NCBI RefSeq assembly: GCF_030867145.1
Contig: NC_134440.1
Span: 5,890,001 to 5,954,000 of the forward strand
DNA length: 64,000 nt
Reading direction: 5' to 3'
Source of the DNA: Opisthocomus hoazin
Lineage: Eukaryota > Chordata > Aves > Opisthocomiformes > Opisthocomidae
Shown here: piece after piece, positions 12,901-24,700 of the stretch
Layout: each line of letters opens with the position of its first letter
Numbering within the stretch: the stretch's first letter is position 1
The notes under the pieces: model-generated
Seen by the model: only the letters and a program-made list of their open reading frames with translations
What the model was told of the DNA's origin: nothing
Database searches by the model: none
Made by a program: the position numbers and the translations under genes

Positions 12901-15900
12901 ATCTTTACCATTTTGTAACATGAATTACCTTCTGCTGTCACTAAGTGTCTTGAGATCCTGCGTATACTAATGCTTAAATAAGAGGAGAAAGCTTCTCACC
13001 TCCAGCCCTTTCATCAGAAGAAAGGTCCCACTCTCCCTGACCTTCCTCAAATAAAGACGGTAACGGTCAAAGCAGAAGCACACACAATGTACATTTTGCT
13101 CCTCTTTAAGAAAATATTTTACAGAAAAGTGACAGTCCAAGACAACCTTGACTTGCAATATGCTCTTTCACACAGAGAACACTTAATAATGTGTCTTCAA
13201 GAATACACTCACCTCGCTTGGGTTTTGGGAAGCTCTCATGTAGCCGAAAGACCACCCTTTCCACAAAATGCTGGATGTCACACTGCTCCGGGCCACGGAC
13301 AAACACCATCCAATCATGAGTAAACCCTTCGGTGGTGGGCTTTTTCCGCAGTTGGGCTCGGTGCCCCAGCTCCAATTTTACTTGAACCGTGCACTGTTTT
13401 AGGATAGAGGTAAGACTATAAGCAAAATGAAACAGCTTACATGTTACGCATAATGCTGAGCCCCACAGACAGAAGACGCTAGATCACCGCAGGGGAGGAA
13501 TACAACAGCTTCCACAGAGAGATTAGTCTAATTCTGAAAACCACAGTGTTGTCAACAGAAAGGCTATCATAAAAATAGCTCCTAGCACCATTTCATACCT
13601 ATTTTCTTCCTAATATTAGCACTGCAGAGAAAACAGCTTTAGAAGAGGGATAGGTTTATCTGCCTCACTTTTCAACTAAATTGTCGGCAAAGTCCTAATT
13701 GAGGAATCTTTATTTCTAGAAAGTGTCAGAGACAGAACTCGATGTTCACAGCTTACAGAATTCACAGCACTGACAGAAAACTAATCTTAAACCAGGAAAA
13801 ATTGGATCATGAATTGGCGCTTTATGATATTCTCTGGAATACGTAATCCATTACAATACAGCTATGACGCTCCTTGTGTTCTTGTAAATATATTTTATTA
13901 TCACACTTTCAAAGACCAAGTCTAACGTAGCATGCCTGCACAATATCCAGCACTAAAATAACCCAATTCTGGTTTGCACTCCCGAAACCTACTCCAATCA
14001 CAGGCTAACAGAGAAGGTGCATTCAATGTCTCAAAGTACAAAAATTCCATTAAATATCTTAAAAAATAGATTAATCGTGGAGGTCCACATATTACTGCAG
14101 ACTTCACAGTTGGAAGAAAGCAAATTAAACAGATGTAACAGAGGAAAAGCAAATGTGATTCAGACACAAGTTAAAGCAAACAAATCTTAGGGTAAGATTT
14201 GCAAAGACAGGGAATAGCACCTAAGGTATCAGACTACTCACTGATTTGGGGCATACACATTATACAAACGAGACCAGCTGCACAGCGATCTCAAACTAAA
14301 CCCCACAAAATCCAGCTTCAGCAACTGGAAGCTTATTAAAAAAGGGGCAGTTTCTAGCCCTTTCTTCACCTAAATTGTGAAAATAAGCGTCTTGTTCTTT
14401 CTGGCAGTTCTCAATTACCATTGGGAGAGGCAACATTATTTGTTGTTACCTGTATCACAGGTGGACACAGATCCAAACTGAGGGCATGATGCCAGACAAT
14501 GAACGCAGAAAGAGAGCGCTTCCCGAGATCCAGACAGATGTTTAGGAAAAGTATTATCCTCATTTTCCCACTGAGGACCTCCAACAAGAAGTATGACTAT
14601 GCTTAACGTTCAAAAAATATTTTGCGTATCCAACCTGACATTTCATGGGAACGTGATTTTCAGAGCACGGTTAATACTTTCTGAGAAAGCATAAGTCGCT
14701 CAATCTCAGTATTCTTTTCTTTGTAAAAAGATCACACAGGAAGTCTACAGAGTACCAGGCATCAAAGCCTGACCTCCCAAATTGCAGTCCAGTTCTAATT
14801 TCAACTATAAGCCTTAACACACTCATTCAAGCAATTATCTTTATAGTAAAACACCTTCAGCTGCCATCCAACACATCAATGCTAAGACTCAGGGACAAAC
14901 TCATCTAATTAACTGTTTCACCTGGTTTACTACAACATTTCTTTAGGTTACCTTTCTCTGGAAGTTCTCTTGGCAGGCCATTTTATCCCGCTCTGCGGTT
15001 TACGGCTTATCTACACTGGCTCCATTTCCCTCCTGCACTAAAAATGAAGGTACATGGCTGGCTGTTCTTTCACGTTGTATTAAGGGATAAGAAAAAAGGC
15101 AAGGTGTGTTTCACTCAAAGCACAGCAATCTCTCCTACAGCGGAAGAGCATTATGTGGAGGCTGTCTGCCTAAATCCTGAGCTCGCAGAGGAGGGTGCTT
15201 GCAGGCCTGCTTTATCCGGGATACTTCCCACAGTGTTCACACAAGCGTTCACATCAACTGATCCAGTCTGTTCGGCAGCTTCACGTTATCGATTCCGTAA
15301 TTACCCTTTAAATAGTGCTACTGTTGCCAATTACTACCCCTCTCCAGAGAGGTGCAAATGACTGTCAGTCTACAAAATCTGTCTTTCTAGTTGAAACGGC
15401 TGAGAAATTTTAGCTGAGAAACAGATGGGACTATGTGCAGGAGAACAAAATTAAACATAAAAGAGATCTGTTTAACTGAGAGTGAAAGTTGTACTTGCTA
15501 TACTCCTCACATATCGGTCCAATTAACAATCGCTATGAATTAAGCCAGAAGTTGAAACACATTTGAAAATAAGATCTCTTAACATAACAAACATCCACTG
15601 AAAATGGAGGGGGTTTTTCCAAGCGTGTCTCTCAACAAAGGGAAATCAGGATCCCATTCAAACAATTTGTAATAATACAAAGGAGTCTGCTTTTCAACTT
15701 CTCAATAAACATTCTGAAGGCTGCTCTGGTTTTTTGTTTGATGTGCTAATTGCCCGAAAGCCATAAGCAATTTCCATTCGCCCTCCTTTGGCTGATTATT
15801 CAAAGGATAGCGGGGCTCACCTCCTGAACCTCCGGCTCTAGGTAACCTGTAACCACCCCCCATGCACCCGCACACAAAAGGCCCGAGCCACCCCGCTCCC

Positions 15901-16398
15901 CATCACCTCAGGTAAACTTCCAGCATCCATCCCCGCCTACCGCAGCACGGCGGCCACCCGGCCGCCAACGGGCGGCTTCCCCGGAGCGGGAACCGCTCTC
16001 CCGGTGGCATTAACCCTTCGCACGGCGGCTGCCGGGGGTAGCGGCGCCGGCACCACCCCTCCCCGTAAATAAGCCCGGGCAGGAATTTGCGGGAAACGCT
16101 GCTGCTGCCACCCCCCGCCGCGGGCGAGGCTGCAGCGCGGCCGCCCATAAGGGTGAGGGCTGAGCAACCCCCCACCCCCCCCCCAGGAGAAAACGGGGTG
16201 CGGGGAGGCGGTGTTGCCTCCCGAAGGGGGGCGATGCCCCCCAGCAGCAGCGGGGGATCAGCCCGCCCCCCCCACCGGTGTAGGGGGGCCCCGGCCCCTC
16301 CCCACGCGTGCCCCCCGCGCGGGGGAAAGGGGCGGCGCAGAGGGGCCCCACCCCCGCGGCGGGGCGGGCGCCGCCGCCCCCCTCACCTGATTGTCCAT
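796..16398 (-). CDS. MLLT1: MLLT1 (ENL), YEATS-domain transcription elongation factor; coding exons 1-4 of a gene cut by the left edge
   Basis: The coding segments, in transcript order, are 16387-16398, 13213-13393, 10414-10496 and 796-939; all have AG acceptors and GT donors and the frame is kept across them. They encode residues 1-140, nearly identical to the human ENL N terminus and including the whole YEATS domain. The aromatic-cage residues known for ENL fall at the same numbers: Phe28, His56, Ser58, Phe59 and Tyr78. Family knowledge: ENL binds acetylated or crotonylated histone H3 and brings in the super elongation complex and DOT1L in the nucleus. ENL is preferred over its paralogue AF9 (MLLT3) because of stretches such as [18 protein letters not shown] and [14 protein letters not shown]. 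The start codon has a strong context (GCCATGG). The disordered middle and the C-terminal AHD lie outside the window, so the gene is partial, not truncated. Human ENL is about 559 residues. Confidence 0.96.
3105..3150. repeat. G-rich homopolymer run in MLLT1 intron 3
   Basis: Forty-six bases of G interrupted only by three single C residues on the plus strand (C-rich in MLLT1 pre-mRNA). It meets simple G-quadruplex spacing on the plus strand and i-motif spacing on the other. Homopolymers of this length are often mis-sized by sequencing. Confidence 0.95.
9640..10160. other. AT-rich island in MLLT1 intron 3, candidate conserved noncoding element
   Basis: About 0.5 kb of strongly AT-rich, non-repetitive sequence (for example TTTTTTAATATATTGC and a TATGCAAATG octamer-like site). 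It ends 250 bases from exon 3. It shows no coding signature and no transposon that I recognise. A regulatory role is inferred only from the unusual composition. Confidence 0.3.
10414..10496 (-). CDS. MLLT1: MLLT1 coding exon 3 (central YEATS domain)
   Basis: This exon is 83 bases and completes codon 65, then encodes residues 66-92 ([20 protein letters not shown] and onward). Tyr78-Ala79 of the acyl-lysine pocket is present. The acceptor is TTTGCAG. The donor is GTAGAA, which is weaker than the other donors in this gene. Confidence 0.95.
10497..13212 (-). other. MLLT1: MLLT1 intron 2 (2.7 kb)
   Basis: This intron lies between the donor at 13207-13212 and the exon 3 acceptor. I see no exon, repeat family or RNA gene. 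Confidence 0.85.
13213..13393 (-). CDS. MLLT1: MLLT1 coding exon 2 (first half of YEATS domain)
   Basis: This exon is 181 bases, residues 5-64 plus the first base of codon 65. It carries the [20 protein letters not shown] segment, Phe28, and the His56-x-Ser58-Phe59 part of the acyl-lysine cage. The acceptor is AAACAG and the donor GTGAGT. Confidence 0.95.
13394..16386 (-). other. MLLT1: MLLT1 intron 1 (3.0 kb)
   Basis: The high-coordinate 0.5 kb is part of the CpG island; the rest is AT-rich. I see no further exon. Confidence 0.85.
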
Positions 16399-17110
16399 GG
16401 CTGGGCGCAGCGCCGCGGGCCCCGCTCGCTCGCTCGCTCCCGCCGCGGCGGTTTCGTTGACCGGTCGGCGGGGGGGGCGTCTCTTCCCCCCCCTCTACGA
16501 GCGGAGCCGCTCTCCGTCCCCCCCCACCCCCCCTCCCCGCCGTCTCGGCCGCCGCCGCCGCCTCCTCAGTCGCGGCCCCTCACGGCCCCGCCGCCGCCGC
16601 TCGCCTCATTGTGTGTCACTCACAGGCAGCAGCCCCGCCACCCCCCCGGCGCCCGCCCCGCGGAACCGGAAACCGACGCCACTAGAGAGGCACCCGCCCG
16701 CTGCCAATAGCTGCGCCGCCTCACGCCTGGAGGCGGGGCTTCCGCCCGGGCTCCGCCGGCCTCCCCCGCCTCCATTTGATGGGCAGCTGCCGCGCCCAAT
16801 CGGCGGCGGGCGGGCTGCCGAGGGGGCGGGGATAGGGGCGGGGCCTGCCCTGGGTCAAGCGGGGAGTGGGAGGGAGCGGGGCCTCGCCGCCTCCCTCTGC
16901 TCCCGCGGCGGGCGCGGCGCTGCGGCGTGGCCGGGCTGGGGCCCGCGGCTCGTTCCCGGGCCTGTCCCTGTCCTCTGGGAACAACGCAGCACGGCGGGCA
17001 CCGGGACCGAGCGCTGAGGCCTGGCTGTGCGCCCCGGCCGCTCCAACCCGCCCCTTTTCCCTCCCTGGGGCCCGCGCTTCCCCGCCGCTAGCGGCAGCGA
17101 ATCTCACCCG
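15880..17110 (-). promoter_or_regulatory. MLLT1: MLLT1 CpG-island promoter with GC boxes and CCAAT boxes
   Basis: A GC- and CpG-rich block covers the MLLT1 start codon (16396-16398) and 5' region. Upstream of the gene lie two CCAAT boxes at 16704-16708 and 16796-16800 (ATTGG when read on the MLLT1 strand) and two GGGGCGGGG Sp1-type boxes at 16823-16831 and 16835-16843. No TATA box is evident. The arrangement fits a broad housekeeping-type promoter. The transcription start is not fixed by sequence alone, and divergent transcription toward the plus strand is possible. Confidence 0.75.
16387..16398 (-). CDS. MLLT1: MLLT1 coding exon 1
   Basis: This 12-base coding part encodes Met-Asp-Asn-Gln, exactly the human ENL start, and ends in the donor GTGAGG read on the minus strand. 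AF9 begins differently, which helps to separate the two paralogues. The 5' untranslated region continues into the CpG island at higher coordinates. Confidence 0.93.
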
Positions 17111-17249
17111 TTTATTAATTTCCTACACAAATGAGCTGGGAATGAGGGAAACCACAGCTCCCAGTACAGCGGACGCGGCGGTCCGGAATGGCTGGGCAGG
17201 GCTGAGCCTGGGCTGGGGGGGAAGCGGGCGGCACTGCTCGGCCTCGGTT

Positions 17250-18350
17250 CTCCTTGTTCTCCCTCAGCCTCTCTCCTTCCTCCTCATTTTTCCTCCATCT
17301 CTCCCCCGTCATTTTCCCTCGGTCTCATTTTTCCTCTCGCTGTCCTTCATCTTCCCTCGATGCCTCCCCCTTTCCCTTTTCTCTCTTTATCCCTTGTTTC
17401 TCCTCAGTTTCTCTCATTCTCTCCTCCCTCGTTTTCCCTCACTCTCCTTCATTCTCCCTTGTTCTCCCTCAGTCTCCTTCATTTTTCCCTTGCTCTCCCT
17501 CGTTTCCTCTCAGCTGCCCCTGGTCTCCCTCATTTTTTCTCAGTTTCTCTCATTTTTCCCTCAGTCTCCCACATTTTGTCTCATTTTTCCTTCAGTCTCC
17601 CTCATTTCCCTCTTGGCCTTCCTCACTTTTTCCTCAGTTTATCTCATTTTTCCCTTGGTTGCCCTCATTTTCTCTCGGTTTCAATTTTCCCCTTGGTCTC
17701 CCACATTTCCCCCTCCGTCTCCCTCATTTTCTTTCCATTTCGCTCATTTTTCTCTCATTCTCCCACACTTCTCTGTCTCCCTCCTCTTTCAGTTTCAATC
17801 CTCCCCTCGGTCTCCCACATTTTCCCCTCAGCATCCCTTATTTTCTTTCAATGTCTCTCATTTTTTTCCCCAGTCTCCCTCTTTTCTTTCAATTTCTCAC
17901 ATTTTCCCCTCGGCCCCCCTCATTTTTTCCTCAGTATCCCTCGTTTTTCCTCAGTTTCTTTCCCCCTCAGTCTCCCACATTTTCTCCTCGCTCTCCCTCA
18001 TTTTCTTTCAGTTTCTCTCGTTTTTCCGTCAGTCTATCACACTTTCCCGTCTCCCTCTTTTCTTTCAATTTTCTCTTGTTTTCCCCGCAGTCTCCCACGT
18101 TTTCCCCGCAGTCTCCCATATTTTCCCTTCAGTCTTCCTCTTTTCTTTCTGTTTCTCTCATTTTCCCCTTAATGTCCCACATTTCCCCCTCAGTTTCCCT
18201 ATTTTCTTTCCGTTTCTCCCACATTTCCCCCTCAGTTTCCCTATTTTCTTTCCGTTTCTCCCACATTTTCCCTTCAGTCTCCCACATTTTCTTTGCCTTT
18301 CTCCCATTCCCCTCTCGGGCTCCCTCACCTCCCTCTCAGTTTCTCCCATC
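17250..18350. repeat. Degenerate pyrimidine-rich tandem array (about 1.1 kb) upstream of MLLT1
   Basis: The plus strand is almost entirely C and T, built from variants of a 13-15 base module such as TCTCCCTCATTTTTC and TTTCCCTCAGTCTCC. Near-identical longer units recur, for example around 18170-18260. Because stop codons need purines, open frames stay open in all three frames here and give Ser/Phe/Pro-rich reads of up to about 600 codons. These are artefacts. The minus strand is purine-rich, so triplex (H-DNA) formation is possible. The array lies 0.9-2 kb upstream of the MLLT1 start codon. Confidence 0.92.
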
Positions 18351-18389
18351 TCCCCTGTCCTCCCGTTCCCCCCGCTCTCCCGCAGCTCC

Positions 18390-18740
18390 TCTCAGTTCCC
18401 GCCTTTGCCCCCCCTCAGCCCCCTCCGCCGCTCTCCGGCCCGGCCCCCGCCCGCCCTGCCGCGACGGAGACGGCGGGGGCGAGAGGGCCGTTCGCGGCGG
18501 GGGAAGCAATATCTCGTTTTCTGGTCCGTGGCGGGGGTTGTTTGCAATGCAAATGGAGCGAGGGATTCCTTCAGTGGAGCGGCGGCCATCAGCCGCGGGC
18601 TCAGCTGGGCGAGGAGCGCGGGGTCAGCGTCCCGGCTGGGCGAGGAGCTGCGGCGGAGGCCGCCTGCGGAGCCGCCCGCCCTGCCCAGGCCGCTTCCTCA
18701 GCGCCGCCGCTGACTCCGAGCGGGACATTTGCATCTGAAA
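18390..18740. promoter_or_regulatory. GC-rich block with two octamer motifs, candidate secondary regulatory element
   Basis: This CpG-rich sequence follows the pyrimidine array. It contains ATGCAAAT at 18547-18554 and the reverse-oriented ATTTGCAT at 18727-18734, both perfect octamer (POU/OCT) sites. It may be a distal part of the MLLT1 island or a separate promoter or enhancer. I see no exon beside it. Confidence 0.4.
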
Positions 18741-21700
18741 AGCGGGTTTTGTTTACCTTTTCTTAGAGCTCCAAACGACAAGTTGCTGCGCTCAGTTTTG
18801 TGAGCCCTCAATGAACGCGGGGCTCCCGCTGCAAGGGCGGTTTGCGACTGTTTTGAGCGAGTTTGCTCCTAGGTGCGAGGCAGAATTTTTCTTTTCGTGC
18901 AGCTTTCTTGTCTGAAATAGTTTGTTGATCCCTGCCAGGCAGCAGCAGAACGCGTATTAGCCCGTAACGCCGTGTGTGTCGCCAGCCGATAGCCACAGGC
19001 GGGGATTAATCGGTTCCCAAATCCCTCTAAAGAGCCGGTTTACCTCATCAACCTGATAGAGGATATTAGTAAAGCAAAACGCTTAATCGCTTCAGTTAAC
19101 AACAACAACAAAAAAGAGCCTGATTTGGATTCTTTTAAGTGCCCCGGTTTTAATTTTCCATGTTTCTGTCTGATGCAGTCCCAAGAGACATCTCCTCGGA
19201 CAGTCTCTTTTCTTCTCCCTGGAGACAGGGCCTCTTTGGGAGTGCTCATTGATATCTTTAATTGTGGACATTATTCCCATGCATGTGATTCTAAGGTCCA
19301 AATCTTTTATTTTCTAACTCCCAGTCCTGGCTATTCACTCACAGCCTCATCACAGTCCCTTGGTGGTTACATGCTCCCAGGCCTCAATCTTTCCTGGAAA
19401 CATCTCCGTCTTTCCCAAGTTTGACTCTCCTCTCGCTCTGTTGAATTTCCTCCTTGTGCAAAAAGACGTTGCTTACACACACAAGACCCTGAACTTTTCC
19501 TTTTCCTGAAAAATTGTCTGTTACTTTCTCTGAAACATCATTAGAATTTGCTTTTTATTTTAATTCCCATCAATGACAATTTTTCTGTGACTTTATTTTT
19601 GCCCAGCCCGGTGTTAATGGTTGTTTTCATGCCATCCCAGTGCAGGACCTGGAGTGCCCTCCCAGTGCAGCACAGCCATATTTACTTCTGCTGGTCTGGG
19701 CTCTGCAGCCTGGGGTGGGATCCGAGCAAGACCTTAGACATGTCCAAGTCAGGGATGGGAAACCCCAAGTCAGGCGCCTCAGCCTCCGCAGCAGCTCAGG
19801 TGGGCAGTCCCGTACATGGCCATTAAACTATACCGAAGACGTCGGGGTGCCCTGTTCAGAGCGAGCACATCATTATATTGATGCCTGCTCCAAGCCAGCA
19901 CCCCAGGGCTCTGTGCTGGGACAAGTAGAGTGGATTCATTTAAAATGTGCTGGGGTAGCTCCTTACATTCAAGTGTGAAAGTACTCAAGGAGAAAAATTC
20001 CCGTGACCAGCCTTTGCTCCGCTAGCAGTTCCCAGCTCTGCGCAGTTTCCAGCCCAATGATTGATCAAGCTTACCCCCGATTTTCTTTTTAAGCTCCAAA
20101 AAAAAAAAAAAAATCCGCAACCCACTGCCAAGAGTAGAAAATTTGCCAGGCTCTATGGCAGCGTGTTGGGAGTTTCAGGTGCTGCGTAGTGCTGGGGAAG
20201 GTGTAGCCAGCAGCTGTCCAGGCTCCTCCAAACTTCTAATTTTGCAGGGACATCTCAAGCTAACGAGCTGTCAGCTGAGCGCCTTCGCACCCATGGCAGC
20301 CGTGGGCTGAGCTCCCGCTTCCTCACGTCTATTCCAGCAACTTCTGGGTTTTGCAATCAGCGTCTGCAAATCCAATTAGCGTCTTTCTTCGTGGCACTGT
20401 GTGCTGGCAGAGCTCTGCTGTGTTGCTGCCATCTACAGTAGAGCCAGTGCCAATGGATAAAAAACAGATCTGATTTGCATATTCAAATATGCAAATGAAT
20501 CGCCACAGCTCTCCCTAATTTTTGTTTGGGCTTTTTATTTTTCTTTGCAGAGTCTTGCTTGAAAGATCCTTGTCTTGGACTGAAAGGTGTGTGTTTGATC
20601 TGGCTTGGCCCGCGGCAGCGGACTGTGCCAAAGACTGCTTCTGTCCTCTGAGAGTTGGGGATGGTGGGAAATAAAGTAGAAAAAAGACTTTGCACTACAC
20701 TTGTCCCTGCCGTGGCCAGGTAAACCCAGAGATGGGAAAGGTTTCTGGGGTGTTTCCCCCAGCACAGGCCAATCTACAGTCCTGGGAAGGTACAACACGT
20801 CCTTTCTCTGTCCTGCCTGTACACAGCGTGTCTGCTGCACAGGCCAAACCTGGCTGTTCTCGGGGAGCGTGAGCAAAGGAGGCAGCGACCAGGGTGTTTG
20901 GGAAGAGATGAATCATAGTGCTTCGGTGGGGAGGGTCACATCGTGGGTGAGCTGGGGCAGCACAGCCCACGCTCCGGCGTCCACAGACACCTCCCGGGAG
21001 AGGACTGGTTGGCAGGCGCGGGACTGCGACAGAGCCCACCCCGGCTTTTCTGAGGCTCTGTCTGGGGAGCAGGCAACAGCCATCAGAACTGCTCCTCGAG
21101 GCACCTCTCCTTCCTCCTCCTCGGCTGCCCCTCTCCAGAGGAACACAACATTGACCCCCCAAACACACACAGTCCCCCCTACCCCTGGCAGCCCCCTCAG
21201 ACAATCCCGATTGCCACGCAACCCAAGAAGGCTGAATTGCTTACTTGCCAGCCTCCAAGCGACATCTCTCATTCTGCAGCAAAAGCACCTTCCTGAAGGC
21301 TGAGCATCGCTCGGCGGTTGGCTGCACATCTGCTGTAAGGCCCTATCATCCATTTGTATGTGTGCGTCTGTATGTTTGCGGCTTGCCCTTCCTACCCCTG
21401 GAGTAACAAGTTTGTTGTCATTAATTACAATTTTCTCATTACTAATTTGCTTGTATCTTCCCTTTTTCTACTGAAGACCACAAGTTTTGTGGAGGGTCTG
21501 TGCTTTGAGGGGCTTGGACACCAGGCAGCCAACAAGCAAGGCTGTCTCCAGCACTTAAGCAGTGTAGAAAAATCATGAGCTTGTAATAGCCCTGTGGACT
21601 TAAAGATTAAGACACAAACCTGGCATTTGAGCAGGGTTTCTCTGAGAAAATAACTGCCTCCACTTTGTGTCCGTATGCAATATGACTGAGTGGAAAGACC

Positions 21701-24700
21701 CCGAAGTTCTCTCCTGGATGTGTGTAAGTCACTTCATTGCCTTGTCTTACCAGTCGCAAAATGGTTATAGTGGTCTTCGCCTAATTCTGTGAGGCACACC
21801 CAATGGGCCAAATATTCTATGGCGTTTTCAAGATGAACATTCCTGCAGTCGAAACAAAGATCTGGTAATACTTTAGGTAATAAGGAGGAGTTATCTTTCT
21901 CCTAGTGCTTACCATGGCTTTGCTAACAAGTGTAATATCCTTACACACAGCCTCAGAAAACGTCCTGAACCTGAAGTCAAGAGAGGATTCGGTTTCTCTG
22001 GTGGCACCGAGGGGAGCTGAGTGTCGCTTTGGTTTGTGTATTGCTGTCTGTGACCCTCGCTGTCTTTAGTTCATGGCACAGGCTCACTGCAGGGCTTGTC
22101 CATGTTGGCTGCCACAGAGAAAGCAGAGCAGGCAGAGACAGAGAGAGCAGCTGTGAGTGAGAGGAGTTAGTTCTGCAGCGATGCTTGTTCTGATGTAGCA
22201 GGGCTCCTGGTTTTGCTAATCAGCACTGGGATCCCTGCAAGGAAGCATGTTCGTTCGAATCAGCTGTTAATCCTAGCAATATTTATTCTTCTAAAAATGA
22301 TTTTGCTTTGCCTGTTCTCTGCCTTCCCCTCCTTCTCCAATTCACAATCCACACTATAGTATTCACAGCACATATTTAACACCACAGTAGTATAGCAAAA
22401 GTCCAGATTGTTAATAGCCAAAAGCTCTGATTGCCAAAAAGATACTCCTAGCAACTAGTAGCTGCATCTGGGAAAAATTACAGACAGCTTGGAAATTCTT
22501 TAGTTCCCTTATTAATGAAGGACTTAGTAGAAAAAATCCCCACACTGTAATACAGTTTAGCTTAACTAAGTTCTTTTGTGCCTGAGGAAAATCTAAATTA
22601 TAGCATACTATAGCTACTGAAAAATGCAGAAGGCTTTTAATGTACAATAACCCTCCAAACCAGAAGGAAGAGGGAAAATTTTCTTAGCAAGTGGGAACAC
22701 AATGAGAATTTATTTTATTCTTTCTGTGTATTTAGTGCTGGTGAAAAGAGCCAGATGAATAGTCACAAATACGTCATGTCCCTTGCAGATGCAGCATGGG
22801 AAGCACAAGCGTCCTCAAACTGCCCCGCCAACGTGCTTCAATTCTGAATGAGAAGGACCAGCTTTCTGGGTGAGAAAGGAGTCTGTCTCTATTCAGTTCC
22901 TGACCCCTCTGCTCAAGGCTGTTAATGAAGGGGCCTCATTAACACCAAAGGTGAGGTTGGCATTATAATGTAGCTACTGGTCCACTGCAGGCTGAATTGA
23001 CACCTATCCATTCATTTTGCCTGATTATTGAGCAGCCGTCGGATGACGCTACCTTTCTCTTGTACTCTACAGACAGAGGTCAGGTTTGGCCAAGTGATGT
23101 AACGGTCTGTGTCGTGCCAAACCCGCCAGCCGGCTGGACCTGCCACGAAGAGCGTTTCACAAGCCGGATTTGTCCCACACCGAGTATGAGCAGCTGGCAG
23201 AAGTACAGGCTGGAGGAGACGGGCCCAGGCACCTTATGTGCCCACTGGAGCAAACACAATCGTGGTACAATAGGAGGGAGTCAGATTCACTGCCGAAATT
23301 CGTGTCTGCTTCACGCGGGGCTTCCTTTGGTTGATGCCAAAGTCATTGAAAGGTGCTCATCTGCATGCTCAGCGAGAGGCCACCTTCTGATGGGTGGCTG
23401 TCGCCCTAGATGGGGTAACATTTAGGCCACTGAAAAATACCAGAGGGGGGAAAAAATAGCTTGAAAAATAGGACATGGCAGGAGGAGATCAGTGGGGGAG
23501 TTTGACCAGCACCAAAAGGGCTGTTCTGAATTGTTTTCTAGATTGAAGAGTCCGAAAAGCAAGTAGGAATTACTATCCCAGACAAATACACTGTCAGAGA
23601 TACGACCTCTCCCAAGGCATTCCCAGTGTTTGGAGCTTCTTAGGGCTCTAATGTGGCAGTTTGGTGGCCACACACTCATGCTTGCCACGTTTCTGAGCAT
23701 CCTGAGCTTTGGCTCGCATTGTGTGGTGCCTTTTTCTCCTGGGACAGGTGTTTCTGCTATTTTTTGGTGGTTTGCAGAGCAACTGGCCATTTCCAGCATC
23801 GGTAGAGACCCAGCCTGGTGGTTTGATCCTCTCTGTACTCAGAGCAGATTGTGAGACATCCCAGAGCTGGTGGAACAGCGTTTCAGAGCCTGTAATGTTC
23901 AAATTAATATGAATTTCTGATTATTGTCGATTCTGGGTCAGCTGCTTTTGTGACAGATCCGAGCAAAACTAAGTTGTTTTGCTGGAATGGTATGAAATGA
24001 GCTTTCACCTGTCTATGCAGCAGCGGAGGTGGGGTTGCCACATGTGTAAATGTATGCAAACCACCCCTAATCTAGCTAGGTTGGGTATGATAGCAGTTCA
24101 GATAATCCCCCGTGCTGCAGTATGGGCTATGCAAACTCGCCTGTGACTCAGGGAATTTGGCTGGCCCTCACATCCTGAAATTTGTCCCACTGAAACCGAA
24201 TTGTTATTGCTGGTATTGCTACCTGTGAGACAATAGTGCAGCTGATTGCGGCAAGGTTGTATCTTAGCAGTGTGGCATGTCTCAAATGCCTTGGAGCTTG
24301 GTTTCATTGCATAAAGGCCCAGCCGGGGCAGTTTCGAGGGAGCCAGGCTGGAACAGAAAGCAACATGCACATGCACCAAATACCATCTCGACCAACACAG
24401 GGAGGATGGAGAATTGTCTCTGTAGCTACACTGTGGAGGCAGAGCTGCAACAATTTCTTTTCCTTTGTTACTCAGGCATCAAAATAAGGCATGTAATACA
24501 TGCTCATCAGTGAATCCATTACACACACATTTCATATGCCATCAATATTTTAGATAGATGAAGAATACAATCCATTTGGACGCATTTCATGCAATTTTGA
24601 AATGCATTATGTAAACATTGCAGATGCAGGCCATTTCCTTCCATTGCCTGTGCATTTTTATATGCTATGAAATCTATTTTAAATATATGCGTGAAATGTG

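Noticed and set aside
10414-13393. Assignment of the YEATS exons to AF9 (MLLT3) instead of ENL
   Set aside because: The start Met-Asp-Asn-Gln and residues [13 protein letters not shown] and [10 protein letters not shown] follow ENL. AF9 differs at these places and has a poly-serine tract soon after.
16866-18738. Long plus-strand open frames (up to 615 codons), Ser/Phe/Pro-rich
   Set aside because: They run through the pyrimidine tandem array, where stop codons cannot form in any frame. All three frames are open, there is no domain, and the phase follows the repeat.
22997-23425. 142-codon plus-strand open frame between MLLT1 and ACER1
   Set aside because: No recognisable family, no splice signals matching neighbours, and length within chance expectation for an 11 kb interval.
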